Below, piece after piece: positions 1 through 9,467 of a stretch of DNA of 64,000 nt (its first letter is position 1; every line of letters begins with the position of its first letter). A model generated the notes under the pieces. The model was not told where the DNA came from, did not search any database, and was given only the letters and a program-made list of their open reading frames with translations. The DNA is taken from positions 1 through 64,000 of the forward strand of contig NZ_OY725717.1 of the NCBI RefSeq assembly GCF_963360655.1. The letters run 5' to 3'. Origin of the DNA: Collinsella aerofaciens. Its GTDB lineage: Bacteria > Actinomycetota > Coriobacteriia > Coriobacteriales > Coriobacteriaceae. The position numbers were made by a program, and so were the translations under genes.

Positions 1-26
1 TGGCACACAAGGTCAAAGGCGGCACC

Positions 27-2060
27 ATGATCCTCCTGGTCGACAAGATCGAAAAAAGCTTCGGCGCGCGCGTCCTCTTTAGCGGCGCGTCCTTCCAGAT
101 CAACCCCGGCGAGCGCTTTGCGCTCGTGGGACCCAACGGCGCCGGCAAAACCACCATGCTCAAGATCATCATGGGCATCGACAGCCCCGACGCCGGCCAG
201 GTCCAGTACGCCAAGGACTGCCAGGTGGGCTACCTAGAGCAGGAAACCAACCTGGAGCAAAAGGACACCACCATCCTTGCCGAGGTCATGGCCGCTGCCA
301 AGGAAATCCGCCGCATGGGCGAGCGCGCCAACGAGCTGCAGGCCCAGATCACCGAGCTCTCCGAGCAGGGCAAGGACGTCGACGCCCTCCTCAACGAGTA
401 CGGCCAGGTCCAGGACCGCTTTGAGCATCTGGGCGGCTACGAGCTCGAGAGCAACGCGCGCAAGATCCTGTCCGGCCTGGGCTTTAAGGTCACCGACTTT
501 GAGCGCCCGTGCTCCGAGTTCTCCGGCGGCTGGCAGATGCGTATCGCACTTGCCAAGCTCTTCCTGCGTCACCCCGACCTGCTGCTTCTGGACGAACCCA
601 CTAACCATCTGGACCTCGAGAGCGTCCAATGGCTGCGCGGCTTTATCGCCAACTACGACGGCGCCGTCCTCATCGTCAGCCACGACCGCGCCTTCATGGA
701 CGCCTGCGTCGACCACGTCGCTGCTCTCGAAAACCGTCGCGTTACCACCTACACCGGCAACTACAGCAGCTACCTCAAGCAGCGCGAGGACAACCTGGAG
801 CAGATGCGCGCCAAGCGCGCCGCCCAGGAGCGCGACATCGCCCATATGCAGGTCTTCGTCGACAAGTTCCGCTACAAGCCCACCAAGGCCGCCCAGGCGC
901 AGGAGCGCATCCGCAAGATCGAGCAGATCAAAAAGGAGCTCGTCATCCTGCCCGAGGGCCACAAGCACATTGACTTTAAGTTCCCCGATCCGCCGCGCTC
1001 CGGCGACATGGTCGTGGGCCTCGAGGGTGTATCCAAGTCATACGGCGACAAGCACATCTACAGTGACATCGACCTCAAACTCTACCGTGGCGAGCATGTG
1101 GCGCTCGTCGGCCCCAACGGCGCCGGTAAGTCCACGCTTATGAAGATCCTCGCCGGCCTGGAACCGCCCACTACCGGCACGCGCGGCCTGGGCACCAACG
1201 TCGGCGTCGCCTACTACGCCCAGCACGCACTCGAGGGCATGACCGAGTCCAATACCGTCCTGCAAGAGATCGACACCGTCACGCCCAAGTGGACCGTGCC
1301 GCAACAGCGCAGCCTGCTGGGCGCCTTCCTGTTTAGCGACAACGACGCAATCGAAAAGCAGGTTCGCGTCCTCTCCGGCGGCGAAAAGGCGCGTCTGGCC
1401 CTGGCCAAGATGCTCGTGGCGCCCGAGGCGCTCCTGTGTCTGGACGAGCCAACCAACCACTTGGACATCGACTCGGTGGACATGCTCGAGAACGCCCTGC
1501 AAAACTTCCCCGGCACCATCGTGCTGATCAGCCATGATGAGCACCTGGTACGCGCCGTGGCCAACCGCGTGATCGACATCCGCGATGGCAAGGTCACGGT
1601 CTATGACGGCGACTACGACTACTACCTCTACAAGCGCGAGGACCTCGCAGCCCGCGCCGCCGCCGAGGCGGCAGGGGAGAGCGCACCGGCCACGGCCAAG
1701 TCCGCCAAGGTCGCCGCGGCCCAGCCCGATGCGCCCGCCGCCACCCCCAAACCTGCCGAGGGCAAAAAGACCAAGGAGCAAAAGCGCGCCGAGGCCCAGG
1801 CCCGCGCCGCACTCAACAAAAAGCTCAAGGGCGTGCGCAACCAGCTCAAGAAGATCGAGACGGAGCTCGATAAAAAGCGCGCCCGCTATGACGAGCTTAT
1901 GGAATTGATGGCAAGCGAAGAGCTTTATGCCGATCAGGATAAGTTCAACGCGGCGCTGGGGGAATATAACGGCCTTAAGCAAGAGCTTCCCAAGCTCGAG
2001 GACGAATGGCTGGAGCTTTCCACCCAGATCGAAGAGGAGACCGCGCGTGAACTCTCGTAA
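27..2060 (+). CDS. ABC-F family ATP-binding protein (duplicated ATPase, ribosome-associated type)
   Basis: Soluble 677-aa protein with two ABC ATPase cassettes and no membrane segments, the ABC-F architecture of ribosome-acting translation factors (EttA/Uup/YfmR type). Walker A motifs GPNGAGKTT and GPNGAGKST lie near residues 35 and 360, each followed by an LSGG-type signature and a DEPTNHLD Walker B. A charged linker separates the cassettes. An Ala/Pro-rich spacer leads to a C-terminal coiled coil (about 590-677) like the ABC-F C-terminal domain. The upstream frame reads open to a TGA overlapping this ATG (ATGA), so a coupled gene may lie just outside the window. The ABC-F subgroup cannot be set by eye. 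Confidence 0.93.
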   Translation: MILLVDKIEKSFGARVLFSGASFQINPGERFALVGPNGAGKTTMLKIIMGIDSPDAGQVQYAKDCQVGYLEQETNLEQKDTTILAEVMAAAKEIRRMGERANELQAQITELSEQGKDVDALLNEYGQVQDRFEHLGGYELESNARKILSGLGFKVTDFERPCSEFSGGWQMRIALAKLFLRHPDLLLLDEPTNHLDLESVQWLRGFIANYDGAVLIVSHDRAFMDACVDHVAALENRRVTTYTGNYSSYLKQREDNLEQMRAKRAAQERDIAHMQVFVDKFRYKPTKAAQAQERIRKIEQIKKELVILPEGHKHIDFKFPDPPRSGDMVVGLEGVSKSYGDKHIYSDIDLKLYRGEHVALVGPNGAGKSTLMKILAGLEPPTTGTRGLGTNVGVAYYAQHALEGMTESNTVLQEIDTVTPKWTVPQQRSLLGAFLFSDNDAIEKQVRVLSGGEKARLALAKMLVAPEALLCLDEPTNHLDIDSVDMLENALQNFPGTIVLISHDEHLVRAVANRVIDIRDGKVTVYDGDYDYYLYKREDLAARAAAEAAGESAPATAKSAKVAAAQPDAPAATPKPAEGKKTKEQKRAEAQARAALNKKLKGVRNQLKKIETELDKKRARYDELMELMASEELYADQDKFNAALGEYNGLKQELPKLEDEWLELSTQIEEETARELS

Positions 2061-2343
2061 GGCCACTGCTGTGGCGATGAGCATCATCGCTATCGCTTGT
2101 CGCATCTGCGGCATCTTTATGAGCGCGATGACCGTGCTGCTGTGCTTTAGCGGCCTGACCGCCAAGCTGCAGATCGTGGGCTTTGTCGTTGAGCTTTCGC
2201 GCGCGCTGCCGAGCGCCATCGCCGGCTACGGCGTCATCACGTCGCCCTTTGGCGGCGTGTTCCGCCTGGATTACGCCATCGTCGCTGTGATCCTGTTTGT
2301 GGCCGATTACCTGCTCACGCGCGCCTCGCGCCGCGTCCGCTAG
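2047..2343 (+). CDS. Small two-helix membrane protein of unknown function
   Basis: A 98-aa protein beginning at GTG 2047, inside the last codons of the ABC-F gene, with GAGGAG placed 7 nt upstream; an alternative ATG is at 2077. It has two hydrophobic stretches (about residues 11-50 and 74-90) around a short polar loop and ends in a basic tail (RASRRVR). The 14-nt overlap upstream and 9-nt gap to the next gene suggest translational coupling. I do not recognise a family; it may be an accessory of the M50 protease that follows, but this rests only on position. Confidence 0.6.
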   Translation: MNSRKATAVAMSIIAIACRICGIFMSAMTVLLCFSGLTAKLQIVGFVVELSRALPSAIAGYGVITSPFGGVFRLDYAIVAVILFVADYLLTRASRRVR

Positions 2344-2352
2344 GAGAGCGCC

Positions 2353-3036
2353 ATGTCCAGCAGCTACATCATGAACCTGCTCGCCAGCGCCGTCGCCGTC
2401 ATCGTTGGCATCGTCATTCACGAGAGCGCGCACGCCGCCGCGGCCTGGGCTCTCGGCGACAAAACGGCGCGCTCGCGCGGACGCGTGTCGCTTAACCCGC
2501 TCAACCATATCGACCCGTTTGGCACCATCATCTTGCCGCTGCTCATGCTCGCCGCAGGCGGTCCCGTGTTCGCCTTCGCCAAGCCCGTGCCCGTCTATCT
2601 CAACAACCTCAAGCACCCCAAGCGCGACGAGGTCCTGGTGAGCGTAGCCGGCCCCACATCGAATATCGCACTCGCGTGCCTCGCGGCCGCCCTCATGCAC
2701 GTAACGTACGGCAATCTCTACGCCAGCATGTCCTTTGCCGTGGCGTCCCAAATTATGAACTTCGGCGCCACGTTTATCGTGGTCAACCTGTCGCTCGCGT
2801 TCTTTAACCTCATTCCGATTCCGCCGCTTGATGGCTCGTCGATCATCGTGCCCTTCCTCAAGGGCAAGGCGCTCAACAACTATTACCGCCTGCAGCAATA
2901 CGCTATGCCCATACTCATCCTGGTTCTATACCTGCTGCCTATGTGGACCGGCATCGATGTAATCGGCCGCTATTTCGACGTTACCGTGTATCCGCTTGCT
3001 GAGCAGCTGCTCAACTTCGCAATCGCCGGCATCTAG
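2353..3036 (+). CDS. Site-2 protease family (M50) membrane zinc metalloprotease
   Basis: A 227-aa integral membrane protein of the M50B type. The zinc motif HESAH is at about residues 23-27 in the first helix, and the third ligand motif is probably the NLIPIPPLDG stretch near residue 155, in the usual family position. Short S2P-like proteins without PDZ domains are common in Firmicutes and Actinobacteria and are predicted to cleave substrates within the membrane; the substrate is unknown. GGAGAG precedes the ATG. It sits just upstream of scpA, a frequent arrangement for this family. Confidence 0.9.
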   Translation: MSSSYIMNLLASAVAVIVGIVIHESAHAAAAWALGDKTARSRGRVSLNPLNHIDPFGTIILPLLMLAAGGPVFAFAKPVPVYLNNLKHPKRDEVLVSVAGPTSNIALACLAAALMHVTYGNLYASMSFAVASQIMNFGATFIVVNLSLAFFNLIPIPPLDGSSIIVPFLKGKALNNYYRLQQYAMPILILVLYLLPMWTGIDVIGRYFDVTVYPLAEQLLNFAIAGI

Positions 3037-3120
3037 GGTAAACTTACAGGTCGACCGTGCAAAACGGTCGCAACATGCACCCAAACCGCGCCGCGAAGGC
3101 GCCGTCAAAGGAGGTCGAAA

Positions 3121-3933
3121 ATGTCGTATCGCGTGTCGACGCAGGTCTACAGCGGACCGTTCGACCTGCTCCTGCAGCTGGTAACCCGCCAAAAAGTAGA
3201 TATCGGCGCCATCTCCATCAGCGAGGTGGCCGAGCAATACCTGGCCGAGGCCGAGCGCATCGAGGCGCTGGACCTGGACGTGGCGAGCGACTTTTTGCTG
3301 GTTGCGGCGACCCTTTTGGACATCAAGGCCGCCTCGCTGGTGCCGCAGGAGGCCCCGCGCAAAGTCGATGACGACGATGACGAGTTCGACGAAGACCTCG
3401 AGGAGCTCAGCGCGCTCGACGGCGACGCCTTGCGCGAGGTCCTGATCCAGCGCCTGATTGCATACAAGCAGTTTAAGGGCGCGGCGGCGGCCCTCGGTGC
3501 CCGCATGCAGGCCGAAAGCCGCATGCGCCCGCGTGTGGCCGGTCCCGACCCGGAGTTTTTGGGCCTAATGCCCGACTATCTGGCCGGCATCACCCTGCGC
3601 GGCCTCGCCGTCATCTGTGCCGACCTGGACGGCAAGCGCCAGACCTTCCTGCTGGAGGCCGAGCACGTGGCGCCGCATCGCGTGCCGCTCGACCTGACCG
3701 TAGCCTCAGTCGACCGCTTTACCATGGCGCACCAAACCTGCACCTTCCGCGAGCTACTGGACGGCGATGCCACCACCGAGCAGCTCGTCGTCACCTTCCT
3801 GGCCATGCTGGAGCTCGCCAAGCGCGGCTCGCTCACGCTGAGCCAGGACGAGATCTTTGGAACCATCTGCATCAACCGAATCGAGGGCGCCGAGGCATAC
3901 GTGCCCGGCGAGGGCCCCGAGCTCACCGAATAG
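3121..3933 (+). CDS. scpA: Segregation and condensation protein A (kleisin)
   Basis: ScpA bridges the SMC heads and, with ScpB, forms the condensin that compacts and segregates the chromosome. The 270-aa protein starts with the family signature (YSGPFDLLLQL, about residues 10-20) followed by KVDIGAISISEVAEQYL. A highly acidic linker (poly-Asp/Glu, about 81-98) precedes the middle and the C-terminal winged-helix region. The start has a strong AAAGGAGG. The 84-bp leader carries a 7-bp hairpin (3052-3070). scpB follows after 11 nt. Confidence 0.97.
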   Translation: MSYRVSTQVYSGPFDLLLQLVTRQKVDIGAISISEVAEQYLAEAERIEALDLDVASDFLLVAATLLDIKAASLVPQEAPRKVDDDDDEFDEDLEELSALDGDALREVLIQRLIAYKQFKGAAAALGARMQAESRMRPRVAGPDPEFLGLMPDYLAGITLRGLAVICADLDGKRQTFLLEAEHVAPHRVPLDLTVASVDRFTMAHQTCTFRELLDGDATTEQLVVTFLAMLELAKRGSLTLSQDEIFGTICINRIEGAEAYVPGEGPELTE

Positions 3934-3944
3934 GAGCCGCAACC

Positions 3945-4673
3945 ATGTCAACCCTTTCCACGCTGGAGGCAAACAGCCTCAAAGGTGCCCTCGAGGCGCT
4001 GCTGCTGGTGTCGAGCGACCCGGTGAGTGCGCCCGCGCTGGCCGGCGCACTGGATATCGCCCCCGGCGAATGCGCATCGCTGCTCGCCGAGCTCAAGGTT
4101 GAGTACGAGGAGGCCAACCGCGGCTTTCAGCTGCGCGAGGTCGCCGGCGGCTGGCGCCTGTTTACGCACCCCGCCTACCACGACGTGGTCGAGGCCTATG
4201 TGTTGAGCTGGGACACGCAAAAGCTGTCGCAGGCGGCGCTCGAAACCTTGGCCGTCATCGCATACCACCAACCCGTGACGCGCGAGGTAGTCAAGGGCAT
4301 CCGTGGCGTCAATTCTGACGGCGTCATCGCGTCGCTCGTCGACAAGGGTCTGGTGCGCGAGCTCGGCCGCGACCCCCAGCGCGGTCAGGCCATCATCTAC
4401 GGCACGACCAACGCCTTCTTGGAAAAGTTCGGCCTGCGTTCCACCCGCGACCTGCCCGATCTGGAGCAGTTTGCCCCCGACGAGCAGTCGCGCCAGTTTA
4501 TCCGCGAGCGCCTGAGCGGCCGCAGTATTCAGTCCACGCTCGAGGAGCAGGCCGAGGACCTAGACGAAGAGCGCGAACTGCTCGATACCGATGTTGAAGA
4601 TGTTGAGGCAGTCGAGGACTTGGAGACTCTGGTCGTCGACGTGACCTCGGAGGATTTGCATGACGAGGACTAA
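3945..4673 (+). CDS. scpB: Segregation and condensation protein B
   Basis: ScpB dimers bind ScpA within the SMC complex. The 242-aa product has two winged-helix domains, with the characteristic ALETLAVIAYHQPVTR segment near residues 97-112 and the IRGVNSDGV motif just after it. The last 45 residues are strongly acidic (repeated Glu/Asp with Val), longer than in minimal ScpB proteins. The gene overlaps the next one by 14 nt, so scpA, scpB and rluB are likely translated as a unit. Confidence 0.97.
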   Translation: MSTLSTLEANSLKGALEALLLVSSDPVSAPALAGALDIAPGECASLLAELKVEYEEANRGFQLREVAGGWRLFTHPAYHDVVEAYVLSWDTQKLSQAALETLAVIAYHQPVTREVVKGIRGVNSDGVIASLVDKGLVRELGRDPQRGQAIIYGTTNAFLEKFGLRSTRDLPDLEQFAPDEQSRQFIRERLSGRSIQSTLEEQAEDLDEERELLDTDVEDVEAVEDLETLVVDVTSEDLHDED

Positions 4674-5625
4674 CGAAGTAGGGGAGACGCGCGCCATGGG
4701 CAACGCAGTACCCGTAACCGACGCCCAGCCCGTCTATCCGCACACCATGCGCCTGCAGCGCTTTTTGGCGCGTGCGGGCGTGGCGAGCCGCCGCGGCTCG
4801 GAGGACCTGATGACCGCCGGCCGCGTGACCGTCAACGGCCAGGTCGCGACCGAGCTAGGCACCAAGGTCGATGTCGACCGCGACCACATCGAGGTCGACG
4901 GCATGCCCGTCAAGCTCAACCAGGGCGCCGTGTACCTGATGCTTTACAAGCCGACCGGCTACCTCACCACCATGAGCGACCCGCAGGAGCGCCCTTGCGT
5001 GGCCGACCTGGTCCCCCGCGACCGCTTTCCGGGACTGTTCCCGGTGGGCCGCCTGGACCGCGACACCACGGGCCTTTTGCTCTTTACCACCGACGGCGAC
5101 CTGTCACAGGACCTGCTGCACCCGAGTAAGCACGTCTACAAGACCTATCAGGCGCTCGTGGACGGCCACTTGACCGATCGCGACTTGGAACCGCTCCGCC
5201 GTGGCATCGAGCTCGACGACGGCCTATGCCAGCCGGCGATCTGCCGCGTCATTACCGCGCGCGAGGCCGAGGCCGTGGCTCCGCAAGGCGTCAAGCCCGG
5301 CACCACCGCCGTGGAGGTCATCATCCGCGAGGGTCGCAAGAATCAGGTCAAGCGCATGCTGAGCAAGATTCACCATCCGGTAATCCGTCTGCATCGCTGC
5401 AACTTTGCCGGCCTGGAGCTCGAGGGCGTGGCCAAGGGCTCGTGGCGCGAGCTCACCGACCGCGAGGTACAGGTCCTCAAAAGCGGCGGCATCCCGCCCA
5501 AGCAGGCGAGCGCCAAGTGCAACGGCGGCAAGCCCCAAGACACGCCCGCCAGCCGCACGCGTCACCACGGCAGCCACGGCTCCGCACCCAAGCGCAACAC
5601 CTACCGCGAGCGCTACACGGGCTAG
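4660..5625 (+). CDS. rluB: Pseudouridine synthase of the RsuA/RluB family
   Basis: Modifies uridine in rRNA; linkage to scpB favours the 23S enzyme RluB over RsuA. An N-terminal S4 RNA-binding domain (MRLQRFLARAGVASRR onward, about residues 30-80) is followed by the catalytic domain with the GRLDRDTTGLLLFT motif, whose Asp is the family nucleophile. The C-terminal 45 residues are basic and low in complexity. Start: ATG 4660 has GGAGGA just upstream and overlaps scpB; an alternative ATG at 4696 would shorten it by 12 residues. Confidence 0.93.
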   Translation: MTRTNEVGETRAMGNAVPVTDAQPVYPHTMRLQRFLARAGVASRRGSEDLMTAGRVTVNGQVATELGTKVDVDRDHIEVDGMPVKLNQGAVYLMLYKPTGYLTTMSDPQERPCVADLVPRDRFPGLFPVGRLDRDTTGLLLFTTDGDLSQDLLHPSKHVYKTYQALVDGHLTDRDLEPLRRGIELDDGLCQPAICRVITAREAEAVAPQGVKPGTTAVEVIIREGRKNQVKRMLSKIHHPVIRLHRCNFAGLELEGVAKGSWRELTDREVQVLKSGGIPPKQASAKCNGGKPQDTPASRTRHHGSHGSAPKRNTYRERYTG

Positions 5626-5691
5626 GCAACCCGCCGCGCCCTAACGCCCGCGAACCATACCAGCACGTCAATCATCGAAAGGAAGCATTGC

Positions 5692-6378
5692 ATGATCGTC
5701 GCCATCGACGGCCCCGCCGGTTCCGGCAAGTCCACCATCGCCAAGGAGATCGCCCGCCAGCTGGGCTTTAACAAGCTCGACACGGGCGCCATGTATCGCG
5801 CCGTCACCTTCGCCGCGCTCGACCGTGGCATCGATTTGGACGACGAGGCGGCAATCGACGCCCTCGCCGAGCAAATCGAGATCCGCTTTACCAACGGCAC
5901 CGGCGAGGACACGCGCCTGACCATTGACGGCCAGGACGCTTCGGCCGCCATCCGCACCCCGCAGGTCGACGCCAACGTGTCCAAGGTCTCGGCCTATCCG
6001 GGCGTGCGCGCCGCCATGCTCATCCACCAGCGCCGCGCCGCCGAGGACCGCGATATCGTCGCCGAGGGTCGCGACATCGGTACCGTCGTGTTCCCTAACG
6101 CGCAGGTCAAGGTCTTCCTGACCGCCGACCCGCGTGAGCGCGCCCGCCGCCGCGTGCTGCAGCGTCACCAAAACGACGCCCAGCCGCTCACGTCCGAGCA
6201 GCTCGAAGCCGAGGTCGACGAGACCCTCGACGCCCTTAAGCAGCGCGACAAGCTCGACAGCAGCCGCGAGGTCGCCCCGCTCGTGCCCGCCGAGGACGCC
6301 GTGCACGTCGACTCCACCGCCCACACCATCGACGAGGTCGTCCGCATTATCGAGGACCTCATCAACCAAAGGAGGTAG
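5692..6378 (+). CDS. cmk: Cytidylate kinase
   Basis: Phosphorylates CMP and dCMP with ATP in pyrimidine nucleotide synthesis. The 228-aa cytosolic protein opens with IDGPAGSGKST (P-loop, residues 5-15) and then LDTGAMYRAVT, the cmk family signature; RDIGTVVFPNA near residue 124 is also typical. AAAGGA lies 8 nt before the ATG. It is followed after 3 nt by an acyltransferase gene, as in many Firmicutes. Confidence 0.97.
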   Translation: MIVAIDGPAGSGKSTIAKEIARQLGFNKLDTGAMYRAVTFAALDRGIDLDDEAAIDALAEQIEIRFTNGTGEDTRLTIDGQDASAAIRTPQVDANVSKVSAYPGVRAAMLIHQRRAAEDRDIVAEGRDIGTVVFPNAQVKVFLTADPRERARRRVLQRHQNDAQPLTSEQLEAEVDETLDALKQRDKLDSSREVAPLVPAEDAVHVDSTAHTIDEVVRIIEDLINQRR

Positions 6379-6381
6379 CCC

Positions 6382-7110
6382 ATGCGCCTGTTCAATCAGA
6401 CGCCCGAGGATTATTACAACGCTCCTTATGCAGAGTTCCCGGCGCTCATCCGCGGCACCATAGTCGTAGTCATGGCCATCCTTTGGGCTTTCTCCAAGCT
6501 CATGTGGCGCTGGAAGGTCGAGGACGCCGATCTGCTGTTTGAGCGCCAGGAAGACCGCGGCAGCGTGGTCATCTGCAACCACACCTCAATGGCCGAGCTC
6601 TTGGCCGTAGAGACGGCGCTGTTCTTTGGCGGCCGCCGCATTCGCCCCATTTTTAAGTCCGAGTTCGCCAAGAGCAAGATCGTACGCTGGGCCTTTAGCC
6701 GCGTGGGCGGCATCCCCGTGGAGCGTGGTACTGCCGATATGAAGTGTCTGCGCGCCGCCCAGCATGCGCTGCAGCGCGGCGAGGACGTTCTGATCTTCCC
6801 CGAGGGCACGCGCATCCGCTCGCGCGAGATCAAGCCCGAGGTCCACGGCGGCTTTGCGCTCATCGCCCAGATGGGCAAGGCACCTGTGAACCCGCTCGCC
6901 ATCTGCGGCTGGTCCGATATCACGCCCGCGGGCAAAAAGATCATGCGTCCCAAGAAATGCTGGATCCGTGCTGGCAAGGCCGTCTCGCTTTCCGACGCAC
7001 CGGCTGGGCTTAAGCGCACGGAGCGCCTGGAATGGTTTGAGTCCGAGGCCATGAACCGCGTCTACGCTATGCGAGACGATCTGTGCGCCGAGCATCCGGG
7101 CAGGTTCTAG
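6382..7110 (+). CDS. plsC: 1-acyl-sn-glycerol-3-phosphate acyltransferase
   Basis: Predicted to acylate lysophosphatidic acid at the membrane, giving phosphatidic acid. The 242-aa protein has one N-terminal hydrophobic helix (about 25-42), the acyltransferase block I at residues 66-72 and block III FPEGTR at 139-144. Block I reads NHTSMAE, so the usual catalytic Asp of NHx4D is Glu here. AAAGGAGG precedes the ATG. With plsY and gpsA 4 kb downstream, the operon contains much of the glycerophospholipid entry pathway. Confidence 0.92.
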   Translation: MRLFNQTPEDYYNAPYAEFPALIRGTIVVVMAILWAFSKLMWRWKVEDADLLFERQEDRGSVVICNHTSMAELLAVETALFFGGRRIRPIFKSEFAKSKIVRWAFSRVGGIPVERGTADMKCLRAAQHALQRGEDVLIFPEGTRIRSREIKPEVHGGFALIAQMGKAPVNPLAICGWSDITPAGKKIMRPKKCWIRAGKAVSLSDAPAGLKRTERLEWFESEAMNRVYAMRDDLCAEHPGRF

Positions 7111-7112
7111 CC

Positions 7113-8012
7113 ATGAGCGAGAACGTGACGAACACCGCCGCGGCTGCGTCCGACCAGGAAACCGCGCCTACCATCGAGATCGCCGCCCACGCCGGCACTT
7201 GCTACGGCGTGCAGCGTGCGCTCGATATGGCGCAGGCCGCTGCGCCGCAGGCAGGGGAGTGCGCTCAGGTCCATACCTTGGGTCCGCTCATCCATAACCC
7301 CATCGTGGTGCGCGAGCTTGCTGAGGCAGGCGTTGGCCTGGCCGAGAACCTGGACGACGCCGCATCGGGCACCGTAATCATTCGCGCGCACGGAGTGGTG
7401 CCGCAGGTGATCGATGCCGCTCGCGAGCGTGGCCTTAACGTCGTCGACGCCACCTGCCCTTACGTGAAGAAGGTCCATATGGCAGCCGAGCGCCTGGTGC
7501 GCGAGGGCTACCGCGTGGTGGTCGTAGGCGAGCCAGGTCACCCTGAGGTGGAGGGCATCCTGGGCCACGCCGGCACTGATGCGCTGGTCGTGAGCTGTGC
7601 CGCCGACGCCAACGCCTTGTCGTTCAAGGGCAAGGTAGGCCTCGTCGTGCAGACCACCCAGACCGCGCAGAACCTCGCCGAGGTCGTGGCAGCTATCACC
7701 CCGCGCGTGCAGGAGCTGCGTGTGATCAACACCATCTGCGCCGCCACGAGTGAGCGTCAACAGGCAGCAGCCACACTTGCCAACCGCTGCGACTGCATGG
7801 TCGTCGTGGGCGGCAAGAACTCGGGCAACACCCGCCGCCTGGCGCAGATTTGCGCAGACGCCTGCGAGCGCACGCATCACATCGAGGAAGCTTCAGAGCT
7901 TGAGACCGCTTGGTTTACCGACGCTCACCACATCGGCATCACCGCCGGAGCCTCCACCCCGCAAGAACACATCGAGCGCGCCGTCGAGCGCATCAAGGAG
8001 CTTTGCCGCTAA
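7113..8012 (+). CDS. ispH: 4-hydroxy-3-methylbut-2-enyl diphosphate reductase
   Basis: Last enzyme of the non-mevalonate isoprenoid pathway, an iron-sulfur protein that makes IPP and DMAPP. The 299-aa product has the three cluster cysteines in GTCYGVQRAL, DATCPYVKKVH and NTICAATSERQ, and the conserved GEPGHPEVEGILGH and SGNTRRLA blocks. I chose ATG 7113, right after the plsC stop; a GTG at 7083 would lie inside plsC. Only a weak ribosome site is visible, so translation may be coupled to plsC. Confidence 0.96.
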   Translation: MSENVTNTAAAASDQETAPTIEIAAHAGTCYGVQRALDMAQAAAPQAGECAQVHTLGPLIHNPIVVRELAEAGVGLAENLDDAASGTVIIRAHGVVPQVIDAARERGLNVVDATCPYVKKVHMAAERLVREGYRVVVVGEPGHPEVEGILGHAGTDALVVSCAADANALSFKGKVGLVVQTTQTAQNLAEVVAAITPRVQELRVINTICAATSERQQAAATLANRCDCMVVVGGKNSGNTRRLAQICADACERTHHIEEASELETAWFTDAHHIGITAGASTPQEHIERAVERIKELCR

Positions 8013-8014
8013 TC

Positions 8015-9457
8015 ATGGACCAGACCGTACCCGCATACGCCGCCGAGGTGGCCGATTACGGGCGCAGCCGCGACCCCGAGCCGGGTGAGGGCGCGCTCGT
8101 AAAGAACGTGCGTCCCGAATCGCCCGCGTGGGATGTGGGTATCGAGCCGGGCATGCGCGTACTCACGGTCAACGGTGAGGCGCTCACCGACATGATCGTG
8201 TGGCTCTGGGAGGCCGACGACGACACCGTCGACCTCGAGGTTTTCGACCCGCGCGACAACAGCGTCACCCCCGTCGAGCTCGACCGCTTCCCGGGAGAGG
8301 ACTGGGGCCTTGAATTCGATGGCCCCATCTTCGATGGTATGCGCACCTGTGTGAACGCCTGCGTATTTTGCTTTATGACGATGCTCCCCAAGGGCGGCCG
8401 CTCCACGCTCTATATTCGCGACGACGACTATCGCCTAAGCTTTTTGCAGGGCAACTTCGTCACGCTCACCAACCTCACCGACGAGGACGTGCAAAACGTC
8501 ATCCAGCGCAACATGAGTCCCATGAACGTATCGGTCCACGCCGTGAGCCCCGACGTCCGCCGTCGTATGATGGGCCGCAACGCCCAGCGAGGCATGGACG
8601 TGCTCGAGACCATCATGGCCGCCGGCATCGAGATACACGCGCAGATCGTGTTGTGCCCCGGCATGAATGACGGCGAGGAGCTGGAAAAGACCCTGCGCTT
8701 TTGCGAGGAGCACGAGCAAATCACCAGCCTGGGCATTGTGCCGCTCGGTTTTACCAAGCATCAGAACCGTTTTAGCTGGTCCTACAGCGACAAGCCCGAG
8801 CTGGCGCGCGAGACTATTGCCATGATCCGACCGTTCCAGGACCGTGCCTTCGAGCGCTTTGGCCGCCACACCTTCCAGATGAGCGACGAGTTCTATCTGG
8901 ACGCCGGCATCGATCCTCCCGAGGCAGACTTTTACGACGGTTACCCGCAATACTACGACGGCATTGGCATGATCCGCTCGTATCTGGACGAGACCGACGA
9001 TGTGCTTGCCGCCGACGCCGAGCGCCTGCGTCGCGTCCGCGAGGCCATCGCCGCCCGAGGCCAGCACCTGCTGTGCCTCTCGGGCGCCAGCGCACGCGAT
9101 ACGGTAGCCCGCTTTGTGGAATCGCCCAAGGGACTCGCCGGCACCGTCACGGCCATCAAGAACCGCTACTTTGGCGGCAACGTGGACGTGACCGGCCTCA
9201 TCGTCGCGTGTGACATTCTGGAGCAGCTGCCGCAGGACCTCTCGGGGGTTATGCTCTTTGTGCCTAAGCTCATGTTCAACGCTGACGGCATGACGCTTGA
9301 CGAGTATCATCGTGACGATTTACTCGCAAGCCTTACCAGTCGCGGCGCCGAGGTTCATGTGGTGTCGACCATGCCGCATGAGCTGCTCGATACCCTGGAG
9401 CACATCCTTGGCATTGTGCCCGCGGACTCTAACATTTCCACTGACCCTACCCATTAA
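8015..9457 (+). CDS. DUF512 / PDZ-radical SAM protein
   Basis: A 480-aa protein with an N-terminal PDZ-like segment (about 25-85; GALVKNVRPESPAWDVGIEPG), a radical SAM-type cysteine motif CVNACVFC near residues 111-118, and the C-terminal DUF512 region. Proteins of this layout are widespread in anaerobes and usually lie next to der, as here; their reaction is not established. The ATG follows the ispH stop by 2 nt, with AAGGAG inside the end of ispH. Confidence 0.9.
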   Translation: MDQTVPAYAAEVADYGRSRDPEPGEGALVKNVRPESPAWDVGIEPGMRVLTVNGEALTDMIVWLWEADDDTVDLEVFDPRDNSVTPVELDRFPGEDWGLEFDGPIFDGMRTCVNACVFCFMTMLPKGGRSTLYIRDDDYRLSFLQGNFVTLTNLTDEDVQNVIQRNMSPMNVSVHAVSPDVRRRMMGRNAQRGMDVLETIMAAGIEIHAQIVLCPGMNDGEELEKTLRFCEEHEQITSLGIVPLGFTKHQNRFSWSYSDKPELARETIAMIRPFQDRAFERFGRHTFQMSDEFYLDAGIDPPEADFYDGYPQYYDGIGMIRSYLDETDDVLAADAERLRRVREAIAARGQHLLCLSGASARDTVARFVESPKGLAGTVTAIKNRYFGGNVDVTGLIVACDILEQLPQDLSGVMLFVPKLMFNADGMTLDEYHRDDLLASLTSRGAEVHVVSTMPHELLDTLEHILGIVPADSNISTDPTH

Positions 9458-9467
9458 AGGAGTGCAG

